Source: an uncultured Porphyromonadaceae bacterium
Lineage (GTDB): Bacteria > Bacteroidota > Bacteroidia > Bacteroidales > Muribaculaceae
Direction: 5' to 3'
Length of the DNA stretch: 61,696 nt
Assembly: GCA_946553045.1 (NCBI GenBank)
Contig: CAMNRO010000012.1
Span: 1-61,696 of the forward strand
Made by a program: the position numbers and the translations under genes. This document shows positions 1 through 8,484 of this stretch, one piece after another. Within the stretch, counting starts at the first letter, position 1; every line of letters begins with the position of its first letter. The notes below the pieces were generated by a model that was not told the DNA's origin, searched no databases, and saw nothing but the letters and a program-made list of their open reading frames with translations.

Positions 1-44
1 CCTTTTCCGTATTGCAAACCTTTATGCTTATCCCCACTGATTTT

Positions 45-131
45 CTACTGAGCCCTGAAAATATTATTTATCCGCACCATCGGCGTTCCACCAATACAAT
101 CCAGTATCGAATCCTTAATCTGCTTTTCCAT
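45..131 (-). pseudogene. N-terminal remnant of a cysteine synthase / cystathionine beta-synthase gene
   Basis: Read on the minus strand from the ATG at 131, a 28-codon frame ends at a TAG at 45-47. Its first 24 residues carry the sequence KDSILDCIGGTPMVRINNI, which is the N-terminal signature (D-x-I-x-x-IGxTPxVR) of PLP-dependent O-acetylserine sulfhydrylases and cystathionine beta-synthases. The similarity stops at about position 60; none of the three frames out to position 1 shows the expected continuation with the PLP lysine (NPGGSVKDR type). I infer a broken gene whose remaining part was lost or replaced. A sequencing error cannot be ruled out because the window ends 44 bases further. Confidence 0.6.
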
Positions 132-297
132 AGAACTACAACTTAATTCTTTGTAAACACCCTCCGAGCTCAAATGTTTACAACACATCTACTTCAGGAC
201 ACCAGAAAGACAAACAGAACTTCCCCAAAAATAAAATGGATTATGAAAGCCGCCAAGACAGCATAATTCATAATCCATAATTCTTAGTTTGAAGAAG

Positions 298-369
298 TAG
301 CCCCGAGGGGAATCGAACCCCTATCTAAGGTTTAGGAAACCTCTATTCTATCCGTTGAACTACAGGGCC
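298..369 (-). tRNA. tRNA-Arg (anticodon CCU)
   Basis: On the minus strand the sequence folds as a standard 72-nt cloverleaf: acceptor GGCCCTG with CGGGGCT, discriminator A, T-arm AGGGG-TTCGATT-CCCCT, and an anticodon arm whose 7-base loop TTCCTAA holds CCT. The CCA end is not encoded. It lies about 107 bp downstream of tRNA-Asp on the same strand and probably shares its promoter. Confidence 0.96.
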
Positions 370-476
370 ATTTTTCGGGCTTTTAACCTTGTGAGAGCAA
401 AAACTATCGAAGTTTAAAAAAAGAATGAGAAACGAAATCCGAAGATTAACATTTCTCATTCTCCTCTCTCCTCTTG

Positions 477-550
477 CGGTGCGGACGGGACTCGAACCCG
501 CGACCCCTAGCGTGACAGGCTAGTATTCTAACCGACTGAACTACCGCACC
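477..550 (-). tRNA. tRNA-Asp (anticodon GUC)
   Basis: Minus-strand 74-nt cloverleaf with acceptor GGTGCGG paired to CCGCACC, discriminator G, and anticodon arm CTAGC-CTGTCAC-GCTAG holding GTC. No CCA is encoded. A consensus promoter sits about 60 bp upstream. Confidence 0.97.
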
Positions 551-610
551 TTGGCTTTTGCTGTGTTTCTCTCTTTTTGGAGAGGCACCGGCTTTATCGC
601 TTTTGCGTTG

Positions 611-641
611 CAAAGGTACGCCTGTTTTTTGATTTCTCCAA
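611..641 (-). promoter_or_regulatory. Bacteroidetes-type promoter for the tRNA-Asp/tRNA-Arg unit
   Basis: On the minus strand TTG (641-639), 20 bp, then TACCTTTG (618-611) matches the TTG-N19/22-TAnnTTTG consensus used by the Bacteroidetes primary sigma factor. It points at tRNA-Asp, whose 5' end is at 550. Confidence 0.75.
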
Positions 642-702
642 ATTTTTCAGCAAAAAAATGTAATAAAAAATGCATTTTGTCCGTTTTTACCATTATTTTA
701 GC

Positions 703-1233
703 CTAAATAGACACGCCATAGACCTCTTTATGGAGTCTTTCTGCTATCTCGGATGGCTCGGGAGCACCGGGGGTAGCCATCAAAAGAAGCGGCACAGAAG
801 GCAAATTTTCGGAATATGGCGGCTGAATGTAGTCGAAATCGAGCACCTCGAGCCCACATCTCCTATAAAAACCGATACGCCGGATGGCCATCGGATTGTC
901 GTCGGCCGGCGGTTCAACTTCGAGAGCTATCGGCAGACCGTATATTTTTTCGAGTTCGTCGAGCGTCGAGGCCCCGATACCGCCTCCGCGCACAGCCGGG
1001 TCTACGGCAAGATGCTCCACATATATAAATCCGTCGAAAAGCCACACAGTGACAAAGCCGGCAGCCGAGCCGTCGGCGAGAGATATAATATGCAGACGTG
1101 GCCCCACCTCAGACAGCGGTTCAACAATACTCTGCCACGGACGGCGTTCTTCGGGCGGAAATGCGCCTTCATATAAGGCACGGGCGGCCGCAAGATGACA
1201 TGCGGCCGCCGGTATAAGTGATATTGATGTCAT
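703..1233 (-). CDS. GNAT-family N-acetyltransferase
   Basis: A 176-residue protein of the acetyl-CoA-dependent GNAT fold. The acyl-CoA pyrophosphate-binding motif A is visible as [15 protein letters not shown] (residues 74-88), with the R-x-x-G-x-G/A core at 82-88, followed by a helix and the beta-bulge region [10 protein letters not shown] near 120-130. The substrate cannot be predicted from sequence. Its ATG (1233-1231) overlaps the TGA of mutS by four bases, so it is translationally coupled as the last gene of the unit that starts at divIC. No signal peptide or membrane segment is present, so it is cytoplasmic. Confidence 0.88.
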   Translation of the reverse strand: MTSISLIPAAACHLAAARALYEGAFPPEERRPWQSIVEPLSEVGPRLHIISLADGSAAGFVTVWLFDGFIYVEHLAVDPAVRGGGIGASTLDELEKIYGLPIALEVEPPADDNPMAIRRIGFYRRCGLEVLDFDYIQPPYSENLPSVPLLLMATPGAPEPSEIAERLHKEVYGVSI

Positions 1234-3869
1234 GAATGTTTTCCTGTGAGGATATTTCGAATATCGTGAAGTTTAGTAAGGGCTTCAAGCGGAGTAAGAT
1301 TATTGATGTCCACTCCAAGCAGCTCATCGCGCACCTGACTGAGTACAGGGTCGTCAAGCTGGAAGAAGGAGAGCTGCATGCCGCCGACCGTATCGCTCAC
1401 CGGAGGCTCTATCCGGGCCTTTCCTCGACTCTTGGGGCCATCTTCCACCGCCTCGCCTGCCGCGCGCTCCAATTGGGCCAGAACGGCGTCGGCTCGGCCT
1501 ACTATCGACGCGGGCATACCGGCGAGCTTGGCCACATGAATACCGAAACTGTGCTCACTGCCTCCGCGGGCAAGCTTGCGCAGAAACACGACCTTGCCGT
1601 CGATTTCCTTGACCGACACATTGTAATTGACGATGCGCGGATAGGAGCGCTCCATGTCGTTCAGTTCGTGATAGTGGGTTGCGAACAGGGTCTTGGGGTG
1701 CAGGGTACCGTAGTCATGTATATGCTCCACGATAGCCCAGGCTATTGAAATGCCGTCGTAGGTCGAGGTGCCGCGCCCGAGTTCGTCGAAAAGAATCAGC
1801 GAGCGTCGGCTCATATTGTTCATGATAGAAGCAGCCTCATTCATCTCGACCATGAAAGTCGATTCGCCGAGCGATATGTTGTCGCTGGCGCCTACACGTG
1901 TGAAAATCTTGTCGACAGTACCTATGCGGGCGCTCTGGGCAGCCACAAAGCAGCCTATCTGCGCCATGATGACATTGAGCGCGGTCTGACGGAGCAAAGC
2001 CGACTTACCCGACATATTCGGCCCGGTAATCATCATAATCTGCGTACCCTCGTTCGACAGCTCCACATTATTACTAATATAAGGCTCTCCCGGAGGCAGC
2101 TGACGCTCGATGACGGGATGACGGGCTTCGGTAAGCACAAGATCGAGCGAATCGTCGACCACAGGACGGTTATAGCGGTTCTCCATCGACACACGCGTGA
2201 AAGCACACAACACGTCGAGTCGTGCCAAAAGAGCGGCGTCGAGCTTCAGCGAGGCTATATAGCGGGCTGTCGCCGCCACAAGCTGCGAATAGAGACGCGC
2301 CTGGATTGCCTCTATCTTTTCCTGAGCTCCGAGAATCTGCTCTTCATATTCCTTAAGTTCGGGAGTGATGTAACGTTCGGCATTCACAAGAGTCTGCTTG
2401 CGAATCCATGAGCCCGGCACCTTGTTTTTATGAGTGTTGGTAACCTCGATATAATAGCCGAAAACGTTGTTGTAGCCTATTTTGAGTGAAGGGATAGAGG
2501 TTGCCTCTATTTCGCGTGCCTGAAGACGCGCAAGATAATCCTTGCCTTGATAAGCAACCTCGCGCAGGCGGTCGAGCTCCTCATCTACTCCCGTATTTAT
2601 GATGTCGCCACGACCGGGGGCTCCGGCAGGCTCCTCATGAAGTTCGCGCTTGATGCGCTCGCGTATAGTATCGCATGGCGCCAGCTGCTCGCCTATGGCC
2701 GAAAGCGGAGCGAGGTCTGAGGCCGTGCAGAGTTTTTTAAGCGGTATTATGGCTTCGAGCGCGTTGCGAATCTGGAGCATCTCGCGTGGCACAATGCGCT
2801 CCGTAGCCACTTTCGACACCAGACGCTCGAGGTCGCCGATAGCCTTGAGCCGCTCGGCAGTCTCCTCGCGCTCGTCGGGGTGCTTGAAGAAGTATTCCAC
2901 CACATCGAGGCGCTCGTTGATGGCCTTCGGGTCTTTGAGTGGCAACTGCAGCCAGCGGCGCAGCAGACGCGCACCCATCGGAGTGACCGTGCGGTCTATC
3001 ACTCCGAGCAGACTCTTTCCTTCGGGGTCGAGCGGCTCGAAAAGTTCGAGATTGCGCACCGTGAAGCGGTCGAGGCGCACATACTTGCCCTCCTCTATCC
3101 TCGCTATCGAGGTTATATGCCCGGTGCGGGTATGCTGCGTCAGGTCGAGATAGTGCAGGATAGCGCCTGCGGCCACTATGGCCTCGGGCATGCCGTCGAT
3201 GCCGAAACCCTTGAGTGAAGCTGTGCCGAATTGCTTGCGCAGCCTTTCGTTGGCCGCATCGAGCGTATAGAGCCATTCCTCCAGCTCGAAAGTGATATAC
3301 TGCTGCGAGAACTCGGCGGCGCGGCTCTTGAACCCGCGTTGCACAAGCAGCTCTTTCGGCGCCATGCCGGCCAGAGTCTTGTCGATATAATCGGGAGTGC
3401 CTTCGGCTGCAAGAAACTCACCTGTGCTGATGTCGAGAAAAGCCACACCGCAGCGCACCTTGCCGAAATGAACGGCAGCCAGGAAGTTGTTCTCGCGACG
3501 AGACAGCACATTGTCGTTCATCGCCACACCGGGCGTGACAAGCTCGGTAATGCCGCGCTTCACAAGCTTCTTGGTAAGCTTCGGGTCTTCGAGCTGCTCG
3601 CAGATTGCCACACGCTTGCCGGCGCGAACCAGCTTCGGCAAATAACTGTCGAGAGCATGATGGGGGAAACCGGCAAGCTCGACATACTGCGCGGCGCCAT
3701 TGGCACGGCGCGTCAGCGTGATACCGAGTATTTCAGACGCCTCAATGGCATCGTCCGAAAAAGTCTCATAGAAGTCACCCACACGGAAAAGAAGAATGGC
3801 GTCGGGATGCTTGGACTTCATCTCGACATACTGCCTCATCAGCGGCGTTTCAACTATCTTCTTTGCCAT
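1230..3869 (-). CDS. mutS: DNA mismatch repair ATPase MutS
   Basis: An 879-residue, full-length MutS that recognises mismatches and starts methyl-independent repair with MutL. The N-terminal mismatch-reading motif GDFYETF carries the Phe-x-Glu wedge (F33, E35). The connector, lever and clamp regions follow. The ABC ATPase has Walker A GPNMSGKS (residues 616-623, K622), Walker B with signature [16 protein letters not shown], and the FATHYHEL switch His. The C-terminal region (about 800-879) is the usual dimerisation tail. The ATG (3869-3867) shares one base with the stop of the upstream membrane-protein gene, which supports both this start and co-transcription. Confidence 0.98.
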   Translation of the reverse strand: MAKKIVETPLMRQYVEMKSKHPDAILLFRVGDFYETFSDDAIEASEILGITLTRRANGAAQYVELAGFPHHALDSYLPKLVRAGKRVAICEQLEDPKLTKKLVKRGITELVTPGVAMNDNVLSRRENNFLAAVHFGKVRCGVAFLDISTGEFLAAEGTPDYIDKTLAGMAPKELLVQRGFKSRAAEFSQQYITFELEEWLYTLDAANERLRKQFGTASLKGFGIDGMPEAIVAAGAILHYLDLTQHTRTGHITSIARIEEGKYVRLDRFTVRNLELFEPLDPEGKSLLGVIDRTVTPMGARLLRRWLQLPLKDPKAINERLDVVEYFFKHPDEREETAERLKAIGDLERLVSKVATERIVPREMLQIRNALEAIIPLKKLCTASDLAPLSAIGEQLAPCDTIRERIKRELHEEPAGAPGRGDIINTGVDEELDRLREVAYQGKDYLARLQAREIEATSIPSLKIGYNNVFGYYIEVTNTHKNKVPGSWIRKQTLVNAERYITPELKEYEEQILGAQEKIEAIQARLYSQLVAATARYIASLKLDAALLARLDVLCAFTRVSMENRYNRPVVDDSLDLVLTEARHPVIERQLPPGEPYISNNVELSNEGTQIMMITGPNMSGKSALLRQTALNVIMAQIGCFVAAQSARIGTVDKIFTRVGASDNISLGESTFMVEMNEAASIMNNMSRRSLILFDELGRGTSTYDGISIAWAIVEHIHDYGTLHPKTLFATHYHELNDMERSYPRIVNYNVSVKEIDGKVVFLRKLARGGSEHSFGIHVAKLAGMPASIVGRADAVLAQLERAAGEAVEDGPKSRGKARIEPPVSDTVGGMQLSFFQLDDPVLSQVRDELLGVDINNLTPLEALTKLHDIRNILTGKHS

Positions 3870-4249
3870 CAGCCCAGTTTTTTCTCTCGTGCGGGAATAG
3901 CTATCGATGTAATCGCCTGAAGCACGGCTCCGGCGAGAGTAAACGCGAGCCAGTCGCGAAGCTGATTCGGATCATAAAAGAGGAAAAATGCAGCCACACA
4001 GAAAATGATGGCCGTCCAGCTCTCGATCCGATGCCAGCCCTTAAGTTTTAAATCCTTGCCTCTGAACGGCGTAAACAGGCGCACAAGCAGCAAGGCGAGA
4101 GCCCCCGCACTATACACATAGGGGAAAACCTCGCGGGCAATCATATTGTCCATCAGCAAAAAAGGCACAAGCGTTGCCAGAAATATCACAAGGAGCGCCA
4201 AGGGCGCACCGACAGCGGCCAGCCGCGGCCGTGCTACACTATTTTTCAT
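3869..4249 (-). CDS. small four-helix membrane protein of unknown function, upstream of mutS
   Basis: A 126-residue hydrophobic protein with about four predicted membrane segments (approximately residues 12-32, 42-60, 78-91, 99-117) and positively charged ends (a [12 protein letters not shown] loop and a REKKLG tail). I recognise no conserved motif or family. It overlaps mutS by one base (TGATG) and follows divIC after an intergenic hairpin at 4262-4285, so it probably belongs to the same transcription unit. Any role in division or repair would be guesswork from position. Confidence 0.75.
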   Translation of the reverse strand: MKNSVARPRLAAVGAPLALLVIFLATLVPFLLMDNMIAREVFPYVYSAGALALLLVRLFTPFRGKDLKLKGWHRIESWTAIIFCVAAFFLFYDPNQLRDWLAFTLAGAVLQAITSIAIPAREKKLG

Positions 4250-4261
4250 CTTGTCATTCAG

Positions 4262-4285
4262 TTTGATTTAGCCTGCTAAATCAAA
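4262..4285 (-). terminator. perfect intergenic hairpin between divIC and the 126-aa membrane protein
   Basis: TTTGATTTAGC (4262-4272) and GCTAAATCAAA (4275-4285) form an 11-bp perfect stem with a 2-base spacer. On the minus strand there is no long U tract after it, so it may be a weak terminator, an RNA-processing site or an mRNA stabiliser rather than a full stop. Confidence 0.5.
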
Positions 4286-4376
4286 AGGTTAGAGATTAAT
4301 GGTTAAAGGCTAAAGATTTTCACAGTCTATGGCATTAACCACCAACCGACAACCTTCAACCCTCGAATCACACCGT
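4286..4376. repeat. TTAAC/GGTTAA-rich intergenic repeat tract
   Basis: The gap between the hairpin and the divIC stop is built from degenerate short words such as GGTTAGAGATTAATGGTTAAAGG and CATTAACCACCAACC that are partial complements of each other. It resembles the tracts at 11313-11420, 22577-22685 and 45255-45335. No gene is visible. Confidence 0.45.
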
Positions 4377-4384
4377 GATCCGAC

Positions 4385-4687
4385 TTATTTAAAAACATAC
4401 ACGTCCTCGCTGGCCTTCTTCATGCCATACTGCTCACGCACCACCTGCTCCATCAGCGCAGGGTCGGAGGCAAGACGCCGGTTAAGTTCGCGGTAATACA
4501 GCATGGTGTCGCGGTTGGCCTCGAGCTCACAGCGCAGACTATCGATAGTGCGCTGATGTTCTATACTTTGCACGACCGAATTATCGCCCGAAAAAAGAAT
4601 AAAAGCGACCACGGCAAGACATAGCAGCGTCCAGGGCGAGAGAAACCGACGCAGCCATTGCCAGACAGATGACACATGTTGATTCAT
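4385..4687 (-). CDS. septum formation initiator family protein (FtsB/DivIC-like)
   Basis: A 100-residue bitopic membrane protein: short cytoplasmic N-terminus, one membrane segment (about residues 17-33), then a periplasmic coiled coil (about 35-70) and the conserved C-terminal DivIC/FtsB motif VVREQYGMKKASEDVYVF (82-99). In other bacteria this family bridges FtsQ and FtsL in the divisome. An in-frame ATG 36 bases further upstream exists, but the promoter -7 element TAATTTTG (4700-4693) lies between the two, so I choose MNQH at 4687. That leaves five bases between promoter element and start codon. Downstream are a hairpin, a small membrane protein and mutS. Confidence 0.85.
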   Translation of the reverse strand: MNQHVSSVWQWLRRFLSPWTLLCLAVVAFILFSGDNSVVQSIEHQRTIDSLRCELEANRDTMLYYRELNRRLASDPALMEQVVREQYGMKKASEDVYVFK

Positions 4688-4692
4688 AACTG

Positions 4693-4723
4693 CAAAATTA
4701 GCAAAATCCCCCCGAAACCACAA
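4693..4723 (-). promoter_or_regulatory. promoter of the divIC-mutS unit
   Basis: Minus strand TTG (4723-4721), 20 bp, TAATTTTG (4700-4693). The start codon at 4687 is only five bases downstream, so the transcript should be nearly leaderless. Confidence 0.75.
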
Positions 4724-4754
4724 CCACCCACCCCACTATCTGCCAAGCAATCAT

Positions 4755-4781
4755 GAAAAAAGGCCCGCGGGGCGGACCTTT
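4755..4781 (-). terminator. intrinsic terminator after ferritin
   Basis: A 9-bp stem, AAGGCCCGC (4760-4768) with GCGGACCTT (4772-4780), loop GGG, followed on the minus strand by a U run (A's at 4755-4761). It lies 38 bp after the ferritin stop. Confidence 0.85.
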
Positions 4782-4818
4782 ATATATTGGAGGGCTGTTA
4801 ATAGCCTGTGACAGTTGT

Positions 4819-5337
4819 TTATGCGTTGGCGAGGGGCGAGGGCACGTTGTAGACGCGGGCGGCGAGTTCCTGGTCGAGCATGTAGAGGGCGAGACCGTTG
4901 TCGCCGATGAGTTTGAGGCGGTCGATGAGATTTTTGGCGGTTTCCTCTTCTTCTACCTGCTCCGACACGAACCAGTCGAGTTTGCCGCGTGTGGCATAGT
5001 CGTGTTCGGCTTCGGCGAGAGCATAGATATTGTTGATGAGGGCAGTCACCTTTTCTTCGTGGGCAAGGGTTGCTTCAAATGCAGCCAGAGGGCTTTCCCA
5101 AGTCTGCGGAACTTCGTCGATAGTACCGAGAACCACACGGCCTCCGCGGCTGTTGAGATAGTTCATGAAGATTTCGGCATGAGCCTGCTCTTCCTTGAAC
5201 TGGATTTTGAACCAGTTTGCAATGCCGCCGCGGCCTTCTGCCTCGAAGTGCATGGCCATGGCAAGATAGAGATATGCCGACCAGAATTCGGCATTAATCT
5301 GGGCGTTGATAGCGTCCTGGATTTTAGGGCTAATCAT
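4819..5337 (-). CDS. ftnA: non-haem ferritin (iron storage)
   Basis: A 172-residue prokaryotic ferritin that oxidises Fe(II) and stores the mineral core in a 24-subunit cytoplasmic shell. All usual ferroxidase ligands are present at canonical positions: E17, E50, H53, E94, Q127, E130. A typical four-helix-bundle composition follows and the length is normal for FtnA. It is the last gene of a minus-strand run after the GT39 gene (20-bp gap) and ends in a strong intrinsic terminator. I saw no clear TAnnTTTG element in the gap, so it may be read from upstream or use a promoter I cannot recognise. Confidence 0.96.
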   Translation of the reverse strand: MISPKIQDAINAQINAEFWSAYLYLAMAMHFEAEGRGGIANWFKIQFKEEQAHAEIFMNYLNSRGGRVVLGTIDEVPQTWESPLAAFEATLAHEEKVTALINNIYALAEAEHDYATRGKLDWFVSEQVEEEETAKNLIDRLKLIGDNGLALYMLDQELAARVYNVPSPLANA

Positions 5338-5357
5338 AGTTTATCGCTTTAGTTTGG

Positions 5358-6974
5358 TTATTGTATATTATCTTGTTTACGTATGGCAAGACCGATTGGT
5401 TCACGATGGTCACAGGAACGCTGCAACAACGGTTCATAGTCGAAACAACGGGCAAGCCCCGTGGTGTCGGCACGCTCCGATACAAGCAGAAGCGTTCCGG
5501 CCGGATATGCACCAGCCTCTTCGATTGTCTTGACGGCGCGAATCTTATCGTTGAGATAATAGTTTAAAGTGAATAGCCGGTGATTGTAGAAATACTCCAG
5601 CGAGAGCACTTGTGCCGACGGGTCTTCATTGAGACGGTCGAGCACACGGTAGTCGCTGCGTGGATTCAGCACCGCCGGAGCAACCACCGCCATATAGCAC
5701 AGCAGCATAGACCACACCATGACAATGACATGTCCGATTGAGCTGTGACGATTGATCATCCATGCAATGCCGGCTCCGACAGGAACAGCCAACACTATAT
5801 AATTCCACCACCGCAACGGAGCCATCACAACCTTTGGCTGCGGCCATATCTGCAGGGCAACCACAGCCAAAGGCGCCAACACAGCAAGCACGGCCATAAA
5901 CCATGCGAAAGCCCTCACCTGCCGCGCGGCTGTGCCGCTATAGAGAATCGACGCCACCGCATAGGCCATAAAAGGATACGCCGGAAGCAGATAAACACTG
6001 CGCTTGCTATCGGGAATACAATAGAACACTATTACCGTCACCGCAACCGTAAGGCAGAACAGCCCGGCCGGTGTCAGCGCCGAACGACGCCAGCGGCGCC
6101 ATGCAAACGCAGCCATAAGCACAGCAAGTGTCCACGGCAGCATTCCGGCGAGAATTGTCAGGAAATTATAATAAATCGGCTGCACATGGCTGTCGTACGA
6201 CATCGTACCCATGAGGCGGCCTATGTTTTCCTCCATCATCAGGTCGACAAAATGCTGTCCGCCTTGTTGCGCAGCCGCATAGAACCACCACGCCAAAGGC
6301 AAAAGCGCGGCCAGGGCCAGACCGAGCATCCTGGCGAGTGTCGGAAAGAAACGGTCGCCACGCAGCAAGGCATAGATACCCATGGCAAAGCAAGGGAGCA
6401 TCGAACCGACAGGGCCTTTGGTAAGAGCGGCACAACTGAAAAGCACCCATGCGGCCAACCAGCGCAAGGCCTTGAAACGGACATCGGGCCGTCTCAGACC
6501 ATAAAGCACATACAGACCGCCTACCATACAGGCCGTAAGCACCATATCGAGACGGCAGGCGAAACCCGCACGGAACACTTCTATGCTCATGAATGTCACA
6601 AACGAGAATATCATGGCAAACCGTGTGCCACGCTCGCGTCGGGCCCATGCATATCCTCCCATCACCATAGCCATCAGAGCAACCACCGACGGAAGTCGCG
6701 ATATATACTCGCTCACCGTACCGCCATTGAAAACGATTGCGAAAATACTCATGAGCCACGCCAGGAACGGGGGCTTGAACGGAATATCACCGCCATAATT
6801 CGTCGGCAGAATCCAGTCGCCGCTTTCAAGGATAGAGACCGCCACAATGGCTTCGCGCGGCTCGCCTTTGGAATTGAACAGAATCTCGCCTATCCACGGC
6901 AGAAACAACAAAGCCATGGCCAGAAAGAGCAGCAGAGCCGCTCTGGGCATATGGGGATCGAGCCTTGATTTCAT
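5358..6974 (-). CDS. GT-C fold glycosyltransferase, family 39 / ArnT-like
   Basis: A 538-residue polytopic membrane protein with about 11-13 hydrophobic segments. The first periplasmic loop carries the acidic motif SKGEPREA (residues 35-42), followed by GDWILP, FKPPFLAW and SEYISRLPS, as in ArnT and protein O-mannosyltransferase-type enzymes that use polyprenyl-phosphate sugars. The later RLDMVLT, ALTKGPVG and PDSKRSVYLLPAYPF stretches are also family hallmarks. The acceptor (lipid A, glycan or protein) cannot be told. It starts one base after the stop of the DUF4919 gene, so the two are surely co-transcribed. Confidence 0.88.
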   Translation of the reverse strand: MKSRLDPHMPRAALLLFLAMALLFLPWIGEILFNSKGEPREAIVAVSILESGDWILPTNYGGDIPFKPPFLAWLMSIFAIVFNGGTVSEYISRLPSVVALMAMVMGGYAWARRERGTRFAMIFSFVTFMSIEVFRAGFACRLDMVLTACMVGGLYVLYGLRRPDVRFKALRWLAAWVLFSCAALTKGPVGSMLPCFAMGIYALLRGDRFFPTLARMLGLALAALLPLAWWFYAAAQQGGQHFVDLMMEENIGRLMGTMSYDSHVQPIYYNFLTILAGMLPWTLAVLMAAFAWRRWRRSALTPAGLFCLTVAVTVIVFYCIPDSKRSVYLLPAYPFMAYAVASILYSGTAARQVRAFAWFMAVLAVLAPLAVVALQIWPQPKVVMAPLRWWNYIVLAVPVGAGIAWMINRHSSIGHVIVMVWSMLLCYMAVVAPAVLNPRSDYRVLDRLNEDPSAQVLSLEYFYNHRLFTLNYYLNDKIRAVKTIEEAGAYPAGTLLLVSERADTTGLARCFDYEPLLQRSCDHREPIGLAIRKQDNIQ

Positions 6975-6975
6975 T

Positions 6976-7710
6976 TTAATTCGTTTTTGCGTTTTCCAGT
7001 TCCGAGGGATGCTTTATGAAATATTGCCGTAGCATTTCGGCAATATCGAAGTAGTAGCCTTCCTGGGCGTTTTTCGAATTCTTCTCGACCGCTATAAAAT
7101 CATAATGCGGAGGCTCGAACCGCTGGCTCTGAGCCGTTTTGCCCGAAAGATTCAGAAAATCGTATTCATGCTGCGGATAGACTACAATAAAAGCGTTTTC
7201 CGGGTCCGTACCCTTGCCGGAGGCGGCTATCACAAGCAGAAGATGGTTCAGTTTGTACTGCCATATACGGGCAAGGTCAAGCTTCCCGTTCTGCTCATAC
7301 ACAAATATGCGGTTGGTGAGCTGACGGAGGTCAACCGGATTATCATCGAGCACCTGCAAAGCGTAGTCGAGCATTTTGATTCGCTCCGAACGGGTGCGTT
7401 TCGACTTGGCATATATCGGCTGAAGCTCCTGCAGAAGGGCCGGGTTCGGAGCTTCCCGATAAGGATCGTAATCTTCCTGAAAAAAAGTGCCGTAATAGAA
7501 ATACTGAAACTCCTCTGCCGTCATTGTCGTATCATTGGCATTAAACTGCTTCAGCAGACGGGGATAATAATATTTCGAATTTTCATCGGTGGTCTCACGC
7601 GCTATCGCGTCGAGATCGGGACGCCCCAGCTCGGCCCGGGCGCCGCTTTTGGCAAACACGGCCACAGAGGCCGCTATGGCAATTGCAGATATAAAAGATC
7701 GTAGATTCAT
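6976..7710 (-). CDS. DUF4919 domain-containing secreted protein
   Basis: A 244-residue protein with an N-terminal signal peptide (MNLRSFISAIAIAASVAVFA, then a GARA-E type cleavage region). The body contains the DUF4919 features YYYPRLLKQF, TAEEFQYFYYGTFFQEDYDPYRE and EGYYFDIAEMLRQY. This family is known mainly from Bacteroidetes and has no assigned function. A longer in-frame reading upstream to 8136 is spurious because it runs through the DUF456-like gene in another frame; ATG 7710 overlaps that gene's TGA by four bases, which fixes the start. Confidence 0.8.
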   Translation of the reverse strand: MNLRSFISAIAIAASVAVFAKSGARAELGRPDLDAIARETTDENSKYYYPRLLKQFNANDTTMTAEEFQYFYYGTFFQEDYDPYREAPNPALLQELQPIYAKSKRTRSERIKMLDYALQVLDDNPVDLRQLTNRIFVYEQNGKLDLARIWQYKLNHLLLVIAASGKGTDPENAFIVVYPQHEYDFLNLSGKTAQSQRFEPPHYDFIAVEKNSKNAQEGYYFDIAEMLRQYFIKHPSELENAKTN

Positions 7711-8189
7711 AATACAGCAGCGACTGTAATGCCGCAGATTGAGCATGCCACCACAGCCCGCAGGCCGGTGGAGCACATAAAATTGACGAATACCGGCGAA
7801 AAAAGAGGAATAGTCTTCGGTCCCCGGGGCGTGCTTCGGAAGGCAAGGGCGCCAAGCAAGGCGCCGATGGCACTGCCGGTGATAATCGAAGCCGATGTCG
7901 GCGCGGCCACGTAACCGAGAAGGGCGCCTGCGACAGCACCGACAACCACATACGGATTGCCTGCGCGTGCGAGTGCTTTTTCTTTTGGTGCGAATATGCC
8001 TATACCTATCACAAGGGCTGCTGCAACAAACCAGAAAACAAGCACACTGCCATCTATATACGGCGCCCCTGCGAACCATGCGCACGACATGCCTGCATAC
8101 GACGAAACAACGCCCGGCAGACGGGGTACAAAACATGCGAGCACCCCCAGGGCACTGAGAACAATAGCGGTTATGGCAAGTGCAGACAT
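7707..8189 (-). CDS. small membrane protein, DUF456-like
   Basis: A 160-residue, very hydrophobic protein with about four to five membrane segments. The N-terminal segment ending CFVPRLPGVVSSYAGM and the later glycine-rich segments GAVAGALLGYVAAP and GSAIGALLGALAF recall the DUF456 family, whose hallmark is an LPGxP turn after the first helix plus GxxxG-rich helices. Function unknown. It is the first gene of the run DUF456-DUF4919-GT39-ferritin; a -7 element at 8224-8217 lies 27 bases upstream of the ATG. Confidence 0.65.
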   Translation of the reverse strand: MSALAITAIVLSALGVLACFVPRLPGVVSSYAGMSCAWFAGAPYIDGSVLVFWFVAAALVIGIGIFAPKEKALARAGNPYVVVGAVAGALLGYVAAPTSASIITGSAIGALLGALAFRSTPRGPKTIPLFSPVFVNFMCSTGLRAVVACSICGITVAAVL

Positions 8190-8216
8190 AGACTAAAAAT
8201 CGATTTTTGCGAAAGA

Positions 8217-8224
8217 CAAAGATA
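8217..8224 (-). promoter_or_regulatory. -7 element for the DUF456/DUF4919/GT39 unit
   Basis: Minus strand TATCTTTG matches TAnnTTTG, 27 bases before the ATG at 8189. No TTG is found at the ideal distance, so the match is partial. Confidence 0.5.
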
Positions 8225-8308
8225 GCGATTTAAGACTTGTCGCCGTCGCTTTTTAACTAAAATTAATCTTTACTGAAAGTATTGACACTGCTGACGTCCA
8301 ATTTTTTT

Positions 8309-8339
8309 TTGTGAAAGATGAAACTTTTATGTACTTTTG
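8309..8339 (+). promoter_or_regulatory. promoter of the pseudouridine synthase-asnS unit
   Basis: TTG (8309-8311), 20 bp, TACTTTTG (8332-8339): a full consensus match. The first ATG is at 8485, so the leader is about 140 nt; it contains a small hairpin (ACGTT-TTTC-AACGT near 8372-8385). No known riboswitch was recognised. Confidence 0.8.
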
Positions 8340-8484
8340 TGCGTCTAATCAACTGAAAACAGTCTTTCCACGTTTTTCAACGTCAGTTCAAATTATTGAA
8401 ATTTATCAAACAACGGAAGTACTTTCTCTAAACAATCTACTCTTCTAATCGTTGCCGAGAGGTAATCAACCAGCACAGACAATC

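Noticed and set aside
670-1176. A 168-codon plus-strand frame opposite the GNAT gene
   Set aside because: No domain; the opposite strand holds a clear GNAT enzyme coupled to mutS.
7711-8136. N-terminal extension of the DUF4919 gene by 142 codons
   Set aside because: It overlaps the DUF456-like gene in another frame, and a signal peptide starts exactly at ATG 7710.
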